This document shows positions 5,039 to 14,118 of a stretch of 64,000 nt of DNA, one piece after another. The notes under the pieces are model-generated. The model had not been told where the DNA came from. It made no database searches and worked only from the letters and a program-made list of their open reading frames with translations. The position numbers and the translations under genes are program-made. The first letter of the stretch is position 1. Each line of letters starts with the position of its first letter. The stretch comes from Micromonosporaceae bacterium KJ-029. Lineage in GTDB: Bacteria; Actinomycetota; Actinomycetes; Mycobacteriales; Micromonosporaceae. The stretch is taken from NCBI GenBank assembly GCA_005402585.1, contig BIFP01000072.1, positions 124,001-188,000 on the forward strand, read 5' to 3'.

Positions 5039-8029
5039 GTGGCAGGCAAGGCCCGCGTACACGAGCTTGCGAAAGAGCTCGGGGTCGAAAGCAAGACCGT
5101 TCTCGCCAAGCTGAAGGAAATGGGCGAGTTCGTGAAGTCCGCGTCGAGCACCGTCGAGGCGCCCGTCGCCCGTCGGCTGCGTAACGCCTTCGTCGCCTCC
5201 GGCGGGGCTGCTGCCCCGTCGGCTCCGCCGTCGGCCGCGCCGGCACCAGTGGCGGCACCGACCCCGCCGCCGACCCCCGGCGAGCCCCGGATCGCCGCCA
5301 AGCCGACGCCACCCCGGCGTCCGGCGGTGCCCGGGCCGAAGCCGAAGGCCCCGGTGCCCGGTCCGCCGGCTCCGGCGGCCCCGGTCGCCAAGCCGGCGAG
5401 TGCCCACGACATCGAGGTAGCCGCCGCCGAGGCGCGTGCCGCCGCGCTGAAGGCCGAGCAGGAGGCCGCGGTCAAGGCCGCGCAGGCCGCCCGCCAGCAG
5501 CAGCGCGACAACGTCCGCCGGGAGCCCCCGGCCGAGGGTGGTGCCCGTCCGGGGCCCCGTCCGGGTCCCGGCAACATGCCGCCCCGCCCGGGTTCCCCGG
5601 CCGCGGGTCGTCCGGCCGGGCCCGCCCCGGGTCCGGGTGGCCGGCAGGGTCGCCCGCCGGCGCGTGGCGCCGGTAACAACCCGTTCGGCATCCAGGGCAG
5701 CCAGCAGCAGCGGCCGCCGGCCGCCGGTGCCGGTGGTCCCCGGCCGAGCCCGGCGTCGATGCCGCCGCGGCCCAGCCCCGCCTCGATGCCGCCGCGGCCC
5801 AGCCCGGCGTCGATGCCGAGCCAGCGTCCCGGTCGTCCGGGTGGCCCGGGTGCGGGTCGTCCCGGCGGTGGCGCCGGCCGTCCGGGCGGTGGCGGTGGCG
5901 GTGGCTACCGTGGCGGTCCTGGTGGTGGCGCCGGCGGTGGCGGTGGCTACCGTGGCGGTCCTGGTGGCGGCGGTGGCGGTGGCTACCGTGGCGGTCCCGG
6001 TGGCGGCGGCGGTGGCGCCGGCGCTGGCGGTGGCTTCCGTCCGGGTGCGCCGGCCGGTGGCGGCGGGCGTCCGGGTGGCGGTGGCCGTGGCCGTGGCGGC
6101 GGTGCCGCGGGTGCCTTCGGGCGTCCGGGTGGCAAGCCGACCCGTGGTCGCAAGTCCAAGAAGCAGCGCAGACAGGAGTTCGACAACCTGTCGGCCCCGA
6201 CCATGAGCTCGGGTGCTCCCCGGGGTCAGGGGCAGACGGTCCGGCTCTCCCGGGGCGCCTCGCTGTCGGACTTCGCCGACAAGATCAACGCCAACCCGGG
6301 TTCGCTGGTCCAGGAGATGTTCAACCTGGGCGAGATGGTCACCGCGACCCAGTCGTGCTCCGACGACACCCTGCTGCTGCTGGGTGAGCACCTTGGCTTC
6401 AACGTGCAGATCGTCAGCCCGGAGGACGAGGATCGCGAGCTGCTCGCGCAGTTCAACATCGACCTCGACGCCGAGGTGGCGGAGGACCGTCTGGTCAGCC
6501 GGGCCCCGGTGGTGACCGTCATGGGTCACGTCGACCACGGTAAGACCAAGCTGCTCGACGCGATCCGCAAGGCGAACGTCGTGGCGGGCGAGGCCGGTGG
6601 CATCACCCAGCACATCGGCGCCTACCAGGTCCACGTCCCACACGAGGGCGAGGACCGGGCGGTGACCTTCATCGACACCCCGGGTCACGAGGCGTTCACC
6701 GCCATGCGTGCCCGTGGTGCCCAGGTCACCGACATCGTGATCCTGGTGGTGGCGGCCGACGACGGTGTGATGCCACAGACCATCGAGGCGCTCAACCACG
6801 CCAAGGCGGCGGACGTGCCGATCGTGGTCGCGGTCAACAAGGTCGACAAGCCGGAGGCCAACCCGGACAAGGTCCGCCAGCAGCTGACCGAGTACGGCCT
6901 GGTCGCCGAGGAGTACGGCGGCGAGACCATGTTCGTCAATGTGGCCGCGAAGCCCGGTATCGGCATCGAGGACCTCCTCGAGGCGGTGCTGCTCACCGCC
7001 GACGCGTCGCTGGAGCTGACCGCTCCGACCGACGGGCCGGCGCAGGGTGTGGCCATCGAGGCGCACCTGGACAAGGGTCGCGGCGCGGTGGCGACGGTGC
7101 TGGTGCAGAAGGGCACCCTGCGGGCGGGCGACTCGATCGTCGCCGGTGGGGCGCACGGCCGGGTCCGGGCGATGCTCGACGAGAATGGCAACCAGGTGAC
7201 CGAGGCCGGTCCGGCGCGTCCGGTCATGGTTCTCGGTCTGACCGCGGTGCCGGGCGCGGGCGACACCTTCCTCGCCGCGGCGGACGACCGTACGGTGCGG
7301 CAGATCGCCGAGCAGCGTCAGGCACGGCGGCGGGCGGCGGCGTTCGCCAACTCCCGTGGCCGGGCCACCCTTGAGACGCTCATGGAGCAGCTCAAGGAGG
7401 GCGAGAAGACGTCGCTCAACCTCATCCTCAAGGGTGACGTCTCCGGTTCGGTGGAGGCCCTGGAGGACGCGCTGTTCAACCTCGACATCCCCGAGGAGGT
7501 CCAGCTCAAGGTCCTCGACCGGGGGGTCGGCGCGATCACCGAGAGCAACGTCATGCTCGCGAGTGCCTCGTCCGAGCCGGTCACGATCATCGGCTTCAAC
7601 GTGCGGGCCTCCAACAAGGTCCGCGAGATGGCCGACCGCGAGGGCGTGGAGATCCGGTACTACACCGTCATCTACCAGGCCATCGAGGAGATCGAGGCGG
7701 CGCTCAAGGGTCTGCTCAAGCCGGAGTACGAGGAGGTCGAGCTCGGCACCGCGGAGATCCGCGACGTGTTCCGCTCGTCCAAGATCGGCAACATCTCCGG
7801 CTGCATCGTCCGGTCGGGTGTCATCCGGCGCAACGCGAAGGCGCGCCTGCTGCGCGACGGCACGGTCGTGGCGGACAACCTCACGATCAGCTCGCTCAAG
7901 CGGTTCAAGGACGACGCGACGGAGGTCCGGGAGGGCTTCGAGTGCGGTCTGACCCTGGGTGGTTACAACAACGTCCAGGTCGGCGACGTGATCGAGACCT
8001 TCGAGATGCGGGAGAAGGTTCGCGCCTGA
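5039..8029 (+). CDS. infB: Translation initiation factor IF-2
   Basis: 996 residues from the GTG at 5039 (MAGKARVHELAKELGV), preceded by GTGAGGAG. IF-2 is the GTPase that brings initiator fMet-tRNA to the 30S subunit and joins the 50S. Residues 1-50 are the IF2_N helical domain. About 50-380 is a Pro/Ala/Gly-rich, disordered linker with tandem PRPSPASMP and GGYRGGPGG repeats. A second IF2_N domain comes next, then the G domain with G1 GHVDHGKT near residue 495, G3 DTPGHEAF and G4 NKVDKPEANP. Domains II, III and the C-terminal fMet-binding domain complete the protein. The length is normal for actinobacteria. A strong terminator follows. Confidence 0.98.
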   Translation: MAGKARVHELAKELGVESKTVLAKLKEMGEFVKSASSTVEAPVARRLRNAFVASGGAAAPSAPPSAAPAPVAAPTPPPTPGEPRIAAKPTPPRRPAVPGPKPKAPVPGPPAPAAPVAKPASAHDIEVAAAEARAAALKAEQEAAVKAAQAARQQQRDNVRREPPAEGGARPGPRPGPGNMPPRPGSPAAGRPAGPAPGPGGRQGRPPARGAGNNPFGIQGSQQQRPPAAGAGGPRPSPASMPPRPSPASMPPRPSPASMPSQRPGRPGGPGAGRPGGGAGRPGGGGGGGYRGGPGGGAGGGGGYRGGPGGGGGGGYRGGPGGGGGGAGAGGGFRPGAPAGGGGRPGGGGRGRGGGAAGAFGRPGGKPTRGRKSKKQRRQEFDNLSAPTMSSGAPRGQGQTVRLSRGASLSDFADKINANPGSLVQEMFNLGEMVTATQSCSDDTLLLLGEHLGFNVQIVSPEDEDRELLAQFNIDLDAEVAEDRLVSRAPVVTVMGHVDHGKTKLLDAIRKANVVAGEAGGITQHIGAYQVHVPHEGEDRAVTFIDTPGHEAFTAMRARGAQVTDIVILVVAADDGVMPQTIEALNHAKAADVPIVVAVNKVDKPEANPDKVRQQLTEYGLVAEEYGGETMFVNVAAKPGIGIEDLLEAVLLTADASLELTAPTDGPAQGVAIEAHLDKGRGAVATVLVQKGTLRAGDSIVAGGAHGRVRAMLDENGNQVTEAGPARPVMVLGLTAVPGAGDTFLAAADDRTVRQIAEQRQARRRAAAFANSRGRATLETLMEQLKEGEKTSLNLILKGDVSGSVEALEDALFNLDIPEEVQLKVLDRGVGAITESNVMLASASSEPVTIIGFNVRASNKVREMADREGVEIRYYTVIYQAIEEIEAALKGLLKPEYEEVELGTAEIRDVFRSSKIGNISGCIVRSGVIRRNAKARLLRDGTVVADNLTISSLKRFKDDATEVREGFECGLTLGGYNNVQVGDVIETFEMREKVRA
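5740..6113 (+). repeat. Low-complexity tandem repeats inside infB
   Basis: Two in-frame repeat blocks: three copies of a 27-base unit encoding PRPSPASMP (about 5740-5815), then roughly three copies of a 39-45-base unit encoding GGGGGYRGGPGG (about 5883-6010), fading into further glycine-rich sequence. They code for the flexible linker between the two N-terminal modules of IF-2 and probably vary in copy number between strains. Confidence 0.85.
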
Positions 8030-8048
8030 TCCTGCGGTGACGCACTGG

Positions 8049-8084
8049 TCAAGGGGTTTACGCCGGTCGGCGTAAACCCCTTGA
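8049..8084 (+). terminator. Terminator after infB
   Basis: A perfect 17-bp inverted repeat (8049-8065 with 8068-8084, core AAGGGGTTTACGCC) sits 20 bases after the infB stop. There is no U-tract, as is common in high-GC actinobacteria. It separates infB from the leaderless DUF503 gene. Confidence 0.85.
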
Positions 8085-8119
8085 TCATGTGGGGTGGGGT
8101 GCGGGTAGTGTCCGCAGCG

Positions 8120-8413
8120 ATGTACACCGCAACCGCAGTATTCGACCTGCTGCTGCCGGGCGACTCCCGGTCGCTCAAGGCCAAGAGGTCGTACGTACGG
8201 CCGATCGTGGCGGCGCTGCGCCGCTTCGAGGTGTCGGCCGCTGAAGTGGGGGCGCTCGACCTGCACGGACGGGCGGAGATAGGAGTGGCGGTCGTGGCCG
8301 CCGAGGCGGCGCACGCCCGCGAGGTGCTCGACTCCTGCGAGCGTCTGGTGGCCGGGCGGCCGGAGATCGAACTGCTCTCGGTGCGCCGCCGGCTGCACGG
8401 CGAGGACGAGTGA
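8120..8413 (+). CDS. DUF503 family protein (YlxP-like)
   Basis: 97 residues. The start MYTATAVFDLLLPGD, followed by SRSLKAKRSYVRPIVAALRR, is diagnostic of the DUF503/YlxP family, a small alpha/beta protein encoded between infB and rbfA in many bacteria and suspected to act with ribosome maturation. Its biochemical role is unknown. A -10 TAGTGT (8106-8111) lies 8 bases before the ATG, so the transcript should begin at or next to the start codon; there is no Shine-Dalgarno sequence. Confidence 0.9.
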   Translation: MYTATAVFDLLLPGDSRSLKAKRSYVRPIVAALRRFEVSAAEVGALDLHGRAEIGVAVVAAEAAHAREVLDSCERLVAGRPEIELLSVRRRLHGEDE

Positions 8414-8558
8414 CCGGTGGTGGGCGCCGCCACCTGCCGCCCCGCGCGACGGGGCGAGGGGCGCGGGTAGGGTTCGAGGTGTTGGGGTCGGTGCGGGCTC
8501 CGGTGACGCCGGCGTCGCCGGCCCGGGCCGGCAGCGGGACGCCGTGGAGGTGGCGGAA

Positions 8559-9050
8559 ATGACGGATCCGGCCAAGGTACGCCGGCACGCGGAGCGGGTG
8601 CGTGAACTGGTCGCGTCGGTGGTGCGGAGCCAGATCAAGGACCCGCGGCTCGGCATGATCACGATCACGGACGCCCGGATCACCGCCGACCTGCGCGACG
8701 CCACGGTCTTCTACACCGTGCTGGGTGACGCGGCGGCCCAGGCGGGCACCGCCGCGGCGCTGGACAGCGCCAAGGGGATGCTGCGCAGCACCGTCGGCAA
8801 GGCCCTCGGGCTGCGCCACTCGCCGACCCTGACCTTCGTCCTGGACGACGTACAGGACCAGGTCAAGCACATCGACGAGCTGCTGGCCGCGGCCCGTAAC
8901 GCCGACGCCGAGGTGCAGCGCCTCGCGGCCAAGGCCGAGTACGCCGGCGAGGCCCAGCCGTACCGGCTCGAAGACGCCGACGAGGCCGAGGAGGCCGAGG
9001 AGGCCGAGGACGGCGAGGCCGACGATGCCCGGGGCGGGGACCGGCGGTGA
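8559..9050 (+). CDS. rbfA: 30S ribosome-binding factor RbfA
   Basis: 163 residues from the ATG at 8559, 8 bases after GGAGG. RbfA is a KH-fold protein that binds the 16S rRNA 5' region late in 30S assembly. Family motifs: RHAERVRELVASVVRSQIKDPR, ITITDARITADLRDATVFYTVLG and LGLRHSPTLTFVLDDV. The last 40 residues are an acidic EEAEEAED-type tail that is variable in the family. A -10-like TAGGGT at 8468 may serve rbfA with a leader of about 85 bases. The stop overlaps the next gene (GTGA). Confidence 0.96.
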   Translation: MTDPAKVRRHAERVRELVASVVRSQIKDPRLGMITITDARITADLRDATVFYTVLGDAAAQAGTAAALDSAKGMLRSTVGKALGLRHSPTLTFVLDDVQDQVKHIDELLAAARNADAEVQRLAAKAEYAGEAQPYRLEDADEAEEAEEAEDGEADDARGGDRR

Positions 9051-10174
9051 CCGCCCACCCCGGCGGCGCCCTGACCGAGGCGACCCCGGTCGGCTCGGCT
9101 CCCGCCGAACCCGCCGGCCTGGCGTCGACGGCTGCTGGCCGCCCCGCCGGGCCGACCGAGGCCGACTGGGCTGCCGCCGTCGCGGCCGTGCGCCAGCTGC
9201 CGCCCGACGGCCGCGTGCTGCTGATCTGCCACGTCAACCCGGACGGCGACGCGCTGGGCAGCATGCTCGGCTTCGGGCTCGGTCTGCGTCGACTCGGCGT
9301 ACGCCGGCTGCAGGCGACCTTTCCCGGCCCGCCGGAGGTACCCGAGCCGTTCCGTGGCCTGCCCGGGCTGGAGCTGCTGGTGCCGGCGGCCGATGCTGAC
9401 CCGGCGCCGGACCTGGTCATCTGCTTCGACGCGGCGAGCGATTCGCGGCTCGGCGACCTGGCCGACCGGCTGACCGGCACCGGTACGGCGCTGGTGCTCG
9501 ACCACCACGCCTCCAACGCCGGCTTCGGCGACGTCAACCTGGTCGACCCGGCCGCGGCGGCGACCTCGGTGGTCGCGGAGGAACTGCTGGCCCGACTCGG
9601 TGTCACGTTGGACGCCGGCATCGCCGAGTGCCTGTACGTGGCGTTGAGCACCGACACCGGTTCGTTCCGGTTCGACGCGACCACCCCGGCGGTGCACGAG
9701 ATGGCGGCCCGCCTGCTGGCCACGGGAATCCGCCCGGGTGACATCTCCCGGAGGGTCTTCGACAGCCGCCCCTTCGGCGCGGTGCGGCTCTTCGGCGAGG
9801 TGCTCGGCCGGGCCCGGCTGGAGCCGGCCGCCGCCGCCGGGCGCGGCCTGGTCTGGACCTACGCGACCCAGGACGACCTGGCCCGGCACGACCAGCGGCC
9901 GTACGTGCTGGAGGCCCTGATCGATCCGGTCCGGTGCACCGCCGAGGCGGACGTGAGCTGTGTGCTCAAACAGACCGGGCCGGTCGAGTGGGCGGTGTCC
10001 CTGCGCAGCAAGGGCGCGGTGGACGTGAGCCGAGTGGCCGTCGCGCTGGGGGGCGGTGGGCACCGGCTCGCCGCCGGCTTCACCGCCAAGGGGACGGTCG
10101 ACGAGGTGGTCGACCGGATCCGGGCCGAGCTGGCCGGGCCCGCCGCGGGGGGTGGCCTCGACCCGCAGGGGTGA
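9047..10174 (+). CDS. DHH/DHHA1 phosphoesterase (NrnA-like)
   Basis: 375 residues. The family (NrnA/Pap) degrades short oligoribonucleotides (nanoRNA) and dephosphorylates pAp. Motifs of the DHH metal site are visible: HVNPDGDALGS near residue 60, CFDAASDSRLG, LDHHASNAGFGDVNL (the DHH triad itself) and DTGSFRF. The DHHA1 substrate domain ends with GGGGHRLAAGF. An N-terminal extension of about 40 residues (EATPVGSAPAEPAGLAS) is low-complexity. The GTG start overlaps rbfA, matching the conserved rbfA-nrnA pairing in actinobacteria. Cytosolic. Confidence 0.93.
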   Translation: MTAHPGGALTEATPVGSAPAEPAGLASTAAGRPAGPTEADWAAAVAAVRQLPPDGRVLLICHVNPDGDALGSMLGFGLGLRRLGVRRLQATFPGPPEVPEPFRGLPGLELLVPAADADPAPDLVICFDAASDSRLGDLADRLTGTGTALVLDHHASNAGFGDVNLVDPAAAATSVVAEELLARLGVTLDAGIAECLYVALSTDTGSFRFDATTPAVHEMAARLLATGIRPGDISRRVFDSRPFGAVRLFGEVLGRARLEPAAAAGRGLVWTYATQDDLARHDQRPYVLEALIDPVRCTAEADVSCVLKQTGPVEWAVSLRSKGAVDVSRVAVALGGGGHRLAAGFTAKGTVDEVVDRIRAELAGPAAGGGLDPQG

Positions 10175-10236
10175 TCTCAGGGTCGACTCCGGGCAGCGGG
10201 GACGTTTCGGTCTCTGGACAGGACGGGGAGAATCGG

Positions 10237-10647
10237 ATGATGGAGCAGCCCCACGATCTCACCGTCGAGGCCCCCCGCACCTGGGAACGTCCGGTCGTCT
10301 CCGTGCCGGTGCTCGTCGCCCTGTCCCTGGTCGGCGGTCGCTTCCCGTCCTTCTCCACCGAAGCCAACCTGTACGTGTTCGGCGCCGGCGGGGTGCTGAT
10401 CTGGCTTGGCCTGACCAACCGGGTGCCGCGCCGGCCGGCGCCGCGGCGGCTGAGTTCGGGTGCGGTCTGGTGGACGCTGCCGGTGGTGGTCTTCGGGGTC
10501 TTCGAGGGGGCCACCTTCTTCGCGGCGGTCGGCGACGACTTCCCCACCTTCTCCCTGCTGGCCGATCCGCTGCTGGAGGACCGTCTGGTCCGCTCCGCCG
10601 GCTGGCTGGTGTGGCTGTCGGCGTTCTGGGGGCTGGTGCGGCGATGA
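10237..10647 (+). CDS. Conserved hypothetical membrane protein
   Basis: 136 residues from ATG ATG at 10237, 6 bases after GGGGAG. I see three or four hydrophobic segments: VSVPVLVALSLVGG, ANLYVFGAGGVLIWLGL, AVWWTLPVVVFGVFEGATFF and AGWLVWLSAFWGLV. No catalytic motif is present and I do not recognise a named family. It is coupled to a second small membrane protein (ATGA overlap), so the two may act together. Confidence 0.75.
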   Translation: MMEQPHDLTVEAPRTWERPVVSVPVLVALSLVGGRFPSFSTEANLYVFGAGGVLIWLGLTNRVPRRPAPRRLSSGAVWWTLPVVVFGVFEGATFFAAVGDDFPTFSLLADPLLEDRLVRSAGWLVWLSAFWGLVRR

Positions 10648-10856
10648 TGCGGGCACTGGCGATCGGTGGGTTCCTGGTCGGGCTGGCGCTGTTCGCGCTG
10701 GTCGAGTGGCTGGCCCGGCGTGAGGGGTCGCGGATCCCGACCCTCGGCGAGGTCTGCGCCTACGTGATGCGGTACGAGGTGGGCCCGGTCCCGGTCGGTC
10801 GGATCGGGCTGTTCGGCTTCTGGTGGTGGGTCGGCTGGCACTTCCTGGCCCGGTGA
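10644..10856 (+). CDS. Small membrane protein, DUF6186-like
   Basis: 70 residues with two hydrophobic segments (ALAIGGFLVGLALFALVEWL and GLFGFWWWVGWHFL) around a short polar stretch containing ARREGSRIPTLGEV. The ATG overlaps the preceding stop. Small proteins of this shape ending WWWxGWHFL are common in actinobacteria; the assignment to DUF6186 is from memory and the function is unknown. Confidence 0.65.
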   Translation: MMRALAIGGFLVGLALFALVEWLARREGSRIPTLGEVCAYVMRYEVGPVPVGRIGLFGFWWWVGWHFLAR

Positions 10857-11124
10857 CGGGGAAGCGACGGGTCCAGATGGCGGGAACAGCGCGCAACATG
10901 TGGACCTGAACGATAGCTTGGGAATCGGCCGGCGCCGCTTTCGGCGCAGGTCAGGGGCGGCGGAGCCATACCCGGCTGCGCCTCCCTCCAGGGTCGACCG
11001 ACCCGGGCCACCACGCCGCCCACCCACCGCTCCGGTGACCCCGGAGAAGTGTGCCGGGCGCCTCGTAACACCGCCCGTGACGCGCCGTCGCGCCTGGCGG
11101 CGCGCGCCCTGGAAGGGGTCCACC

Positions 11125-11214
11125 ATGCCCGCCAACCCCAAGCCCGAGACCACCGACGAGGCCCGCGAACAGGCCCGCCGCGCCCTGCAGACCTCGATGG
11201 ACACCCGTCAGTGA
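11125..11214 (+). CDS. Possible 29-residue small protein
   Basis: A very short frame, MPANPKPETTDEAREQARRA then a TSMDTRQ tail, with one of the best ribosome-binding sites in the window (GGAAGGGG at 11111-11118, 6 bases before ATG). It is highly charged, probably a single amphipathic helix. A possible -10 (TAGCTT, about 10914-10919) lies 200 bases upstream. No family recognised. It occupies an otherwise empty stretch between the DUF6186-like gene and the MATE gene. Confidence 0.45.
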   Translation: MPANPKPETTDEAREQARRALQTSMDTRQ

Positions 11215-11373
11215 CCGTACGCGACCGGCGGTGACGCCGAGCCGCCCCGCGCGTACGGCGTCACCGCCCGCCGGCCCGTCCTCCGCTCGTCCGTACGTAC
11301 GACGGAGTTCTTCGGTGGGTAAGTAGCGCACAACCTTGCTCCCCTTACTCTGCGCGTGCCACCATCGGCGGCG

Positions 11374-12723
11374 ATGAGCCAGCCCACCGCCACCACCGAC
11401 CGGGTCGCCTCGCCGCGCCGGATCGCCGCCCTCGCCCTGCCGGCCCTCGTGGTCCTCGCCGCCGAGCCGCTCTACGTTCTCGTCGACACCGCGGTCGTCG
11501 GCCATCTGGGCCGCGTTCCGCTGGCCGCCGTGGCGGTCGGTGGCACGGTGATGACCCTCACCGCCTGGCTGGGCACCGTGGTCGCGTACGGCACGACCGG
11601 CCGGGCGGCCCGCCGTTTCGGGGCGGGTGACCGGGCCGCCGCGGTGGCCGAAGGCGTACAGGCGTCCTGGCTGGCTCTCGGCGTGGGGTTACTGGTCGTC
11701 ATCGGCATGCAGTTCGGCGGTGGCGCACTGGCCGGGGCCCTGGCCGGGGGCGGTGAGGTCGGCGTCGCCGCCGCCGAGTGGCTGCGGGTCGCCGCCTTCG
11801 GCGCACCGGGCCTACTGCTCGCCGCCGCCGGGAACGGCTGGCTGCGCGGAGTGCAGGACACCCGCCGGCCGTTGGCCTTCGTGGTCGGCCCCAACCTGCT
11901 CTCCGCGGTGCTGTGTCCGGTGCTGGTCTATCCGGTGGGCATGGGACTGATCGGCTCGGCGGTGGCGAACGTGATCGCGCAGACCCTCTCCGGCGTCCTC
12001 TTCGCCGCCGCCCTGGTGGCCGAGCGGGTGGCGCTGCGCCCGCGCCCGCGGGTGATCCGCCAGCAACTGGTGCTCAGCCGTGACCTGCTCATCCGGGGGG
12101 TTGCCTTCCAGGCCAGCTTCCTGTCCGCCACGGCGGTCGCGGCGCGGTTCGGCGCCGCTGCGGTCGGCGCCCACCAGATCGCCGTGCAGCTCTGGTTCTT
12201 CGCGGCGCTGGTGCTCGACGCGCTGGCCATCGCCGCGCAGGCGTTGGTCGGGGCCGCGCTGGGTGCCGGCGACGAAGTGGGGGCCCGGGCGCTGGCCCGG
12301 CGGATCGGCCGGCTCGGCGCCGCCTGCGGTACGGCGTTCGCCCTGCTCGCGGCGGCCGGTGCCGGGGTCGTTCCGGCCTGGTTCAGCCCCGACTCGGCGG
12401 TCCGGGAACAGGCGCTGGTGGCCTGGCCCTGGTTCGCCGCGATGCTACCCCTGGCCGGGGTGGTGTTCGCCCTCGACGGCGTGCTGATCGGTGCTGGTGA
12501 CGTCCGTTACCTGCGTAACCTCACCATCGCCGGCGCGCTGGGCGGATTCCTGCCGGCGATCTGGCTCGCTTACGCCTTCGATCTCGGTCTCGGCGGCATC
12601 TGGGCCGGCCTGATGCTGTTCACCGTGATCCGCCTGGTCGCCCTGCTGCTGCGGCTGCGTACCGGCGCCTGGGCGGTGACCGGCGCGGTCCGGAGCGAGC
12701 CTCGCGCCGGTGCCGCCGCGTGA
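11374..12723 (+). CDS. MATE-family efflux protein (DinF-like)
   Basis: 449 residues with about 12 transmembrane segments in two similar halves, the MATE fold. These carriers export drugs or metabolites using a proton or sodium gradient. The start region IAALALPALVVLAAEPLYVLVDTAVVGHLG is the DinF-branch signature. The ATG at 11374 is chosen; a GTG at 11356 is also in frame, but a -10-like TACTCT ends at 11351, so transcription should begin only a few bases from that GTG, leaving it without a leader. The gene sits between translation genes, as in related actinomycetes. Confidence 0.92.
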   Translation: MSQPTATTDRVASPRRIAALALPALVVLAAEPLYVLVDTAVVGHLGRVPLAAVAVGGTVMTLTAWLGTVVAYGTTGRAARRFGAGDRAAAVAEGVQASWLALGVGLLVVIGMQFGGGALAGALAGGGEVGVAAAEWLRVAAFGAPGLLLAAAGNGWLRGVQDTRRPLAFVVGPNLLSAVLCPVLVYPVGMGLIGSAVANVIAQTLSGVLFAAALVAERVALRPRPRVIRQQLVLSRDLLIRGVAFQASFLSATAVAARFGAAAVGAHQIAVQLWFFAALVLDALAIAAQALVGAALGAGDEVGARALARRIGRLGAACGTAFALLAAAGAGVVPAWFSPDSAVREQALVAWPWFAAMLPLAGVVFALDGVLIGAGDVRYLRNLTIAGALGGFLPAIWLAYAFDLGLGGIWAGLMLFTVIRLVALLLRLRTGAWAVTGAVRSEPRAGAAA

Positions 12724-13044
12724 TCAGGCCTGGCTGTAGAGACCGTAGGCGAACATCACCATGACCAGGATCACCACGAAGGAGACCAACATGGCGAGGA
12801 TCTTGACCGTGTTCGGAAAGCGCTGGTAGAGGCGCTGCCGCCGTTGCCAGGCCCACCAGCGGCGCCGCAGCCATCCGGCGCCGGGCAGGGCGGCCATGGC
12901 ATCGGCCACCCGGACGCCCAGGGTGCGCCTCGGCGGGGGTGGGTCGAGCATCCAGTCGGGCAACGTGGGCGGTCGGTCGGGTGTCCGCAGGCGTACCGGC
13001 TCCGCGGGTCGCCGGGCGCCCGCGGACTGGCCGTTCGTGGTCAT
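12724..13044 (-). CDS. Hypothetical C-tail-anchored membrane protein
   Basis: 106 residues. A proline- and arginine-rich cytosolic part (RTPDRPPTLPDWMLDPPPPRR) is followed by an amphipathic Trp/Arg segment (WLRRRWWAWQRRQRLYQRF) and one C-terminal transmembrane helix (KILAMLVSFVVILVMVMFAYG). Its stop lies immediately next to the MATE stop on the opposite strand, so the genes converge with no gap. No family recognised. Confidence 0.7.
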   Translation of the reverse strand: MTTNGQSAGARRPAEPVRLRTPDRPPTLPDWMLDPPPPRRTLGVRVADAMAALPGAGWLRRRWWAWQRRQRLYQRFPNTVKILAMLVSFVVILVMVMFAYGLYSQA

Positions 13045-13190
13045 CTCGTTCTCCCCGTGGTCGGCTGCCGCGCGGTGGATCCGACGCCGGCGGGCTCATG
13101 GTGGCAGGGGCCTGCCACGACCTACATCCCGTTTTCGGGCCGGACGTCCGGTGAACAGTCGGCCGGACGGGTCTGGCAGGCTTGCGCGTC

Positions 13191-14075
13191 GTGAGCACAG
13201 ACGGTCTGATCGTGGTGGACAAGCCGGGCGGCATGACGTCGCACGACGTGGTGGCGCGGATTCGCCGACTCGCGCGTACCCGCCGGGTCGGCCACGGCGG
13301 CACCCTCGACCCGATGGCGACCGGGGTGCTGGTGATCGGCGTGGGCCGGGCCACCCGGCTGCTGACGTACGTGATCGGCGCGGACAAGAGCTACACCGCC
13401 ACGATCCGGCTCGGTCAGGCCACCGTCACCGACGACGCGGAGGGCGACGTGATCACCACCACGCCCGCCGGCACCGTCACCGACGAGGCGATCCGGGCGG
13501 CACTGGCCACGTTGACCGGTGAGATCGACCAGGTGCCCAGCGCGGTCAGCGCCATCAAGATCGACGGGCAGCGGGCCTACAAGCGGGTGCGCGAGGGGGA
13601 GACCGTCGCCCTGCCGGCCCGGCGGGTCACCGTTTCCCGGCTGGACGTGCTGGCGATCCGGCGCGAGCAGCCCGACGTGGTGGATGTCGACGTCGACGTG
13701 GCCTGCTCCACCGGCACGTACATCCGGGCGATCGCCCGCGACGCGGGCCTGGCGCTGCGGGTCGGCGGGCACCTGACCGCGCTGCGGCGTACCGCGGTGG
13801 GTGGGTTCACCCTGGCCGAGGCCGCCAGCCTCGACGACCTGGAGGGGCGCGCGCCCGAGGTGGTGGACCTGCCGCTCGCGGTCGCGGCCGACCGGTTCTT
13901 CCCGCGTCGCGACGCCACCGCCGACGAGGCGAAGGTGCTGTCCCACGGCGGCCCGCTGGACGCGGTCGGCCTCGTCGGGCCGTACGCGGTCTTCGATCCG
14001 GCCGGCGGGCTGATCGCTATCGTCAGCGAGCGGGCCGGCCGGGCCCGCGCGGAGATCGTGCTCGCCCCGGCCTGA
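13191..14075 (+). CDS. truB: tRNA pseudouridine(55) synthase TruB
   Basis: 294 residues. TruB converts U55 of the tRNA T-loop to pseudouridine. The N-terminus (DGLIVVDKPGGMTSHDVV) and the catalytic motif GGTLDPMATGVL with its nucleophilic Asp are clear; ACSTGTYIRAIARDAG and the C-terminal PUA-like domain follow. The GTG at 13191 is used; a TTG at 13182 is also in frame, but CAGGCT at 13177-13182 could be a -10 giving a leaderless mRNA. It precedes ribF with a 43-base gap, a conserved pairing. Confidence 0.95.
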   Translation: MSTDGLIVVDKPGGMTSHDVVARIRRLARTRRVGHGGTLDPMATGVLVIGVGRATRLLTYVIGADKSYTATIRLGQATVTDDAEGDVITTTPAGTVTDEAIRAALATLTGEIDQVPSAVSAIKIDGQRAYKRVREGETVALPARRVTVSRLDVLAIRREQPDVVDVDVDVACSTGTYIRAIARDAGLALRVGGHLTALRRTAVGGFTLAEAASLDDLEGRAPEVVDLPLAVAADRFFPRRDATADEAKVLSHGGPLDAVGLVGPYAVFDPAGGLIAIVSERAGRARAEIVLAPA

Positions 14076-14118
14076 GAGGCTGTCGGGGAAACTGCGGGGC
14101 GAGCGGAGGAGCAGCAAC

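Noticed and set aside
4898..8704. A 1,268-codon open frame antisense to infB
   Set aside because: It is a mirror of infB codon bias, with low-complexity Thr/Ala/Arg sequence and no domain; the plus strand clearly encodes IF-2.
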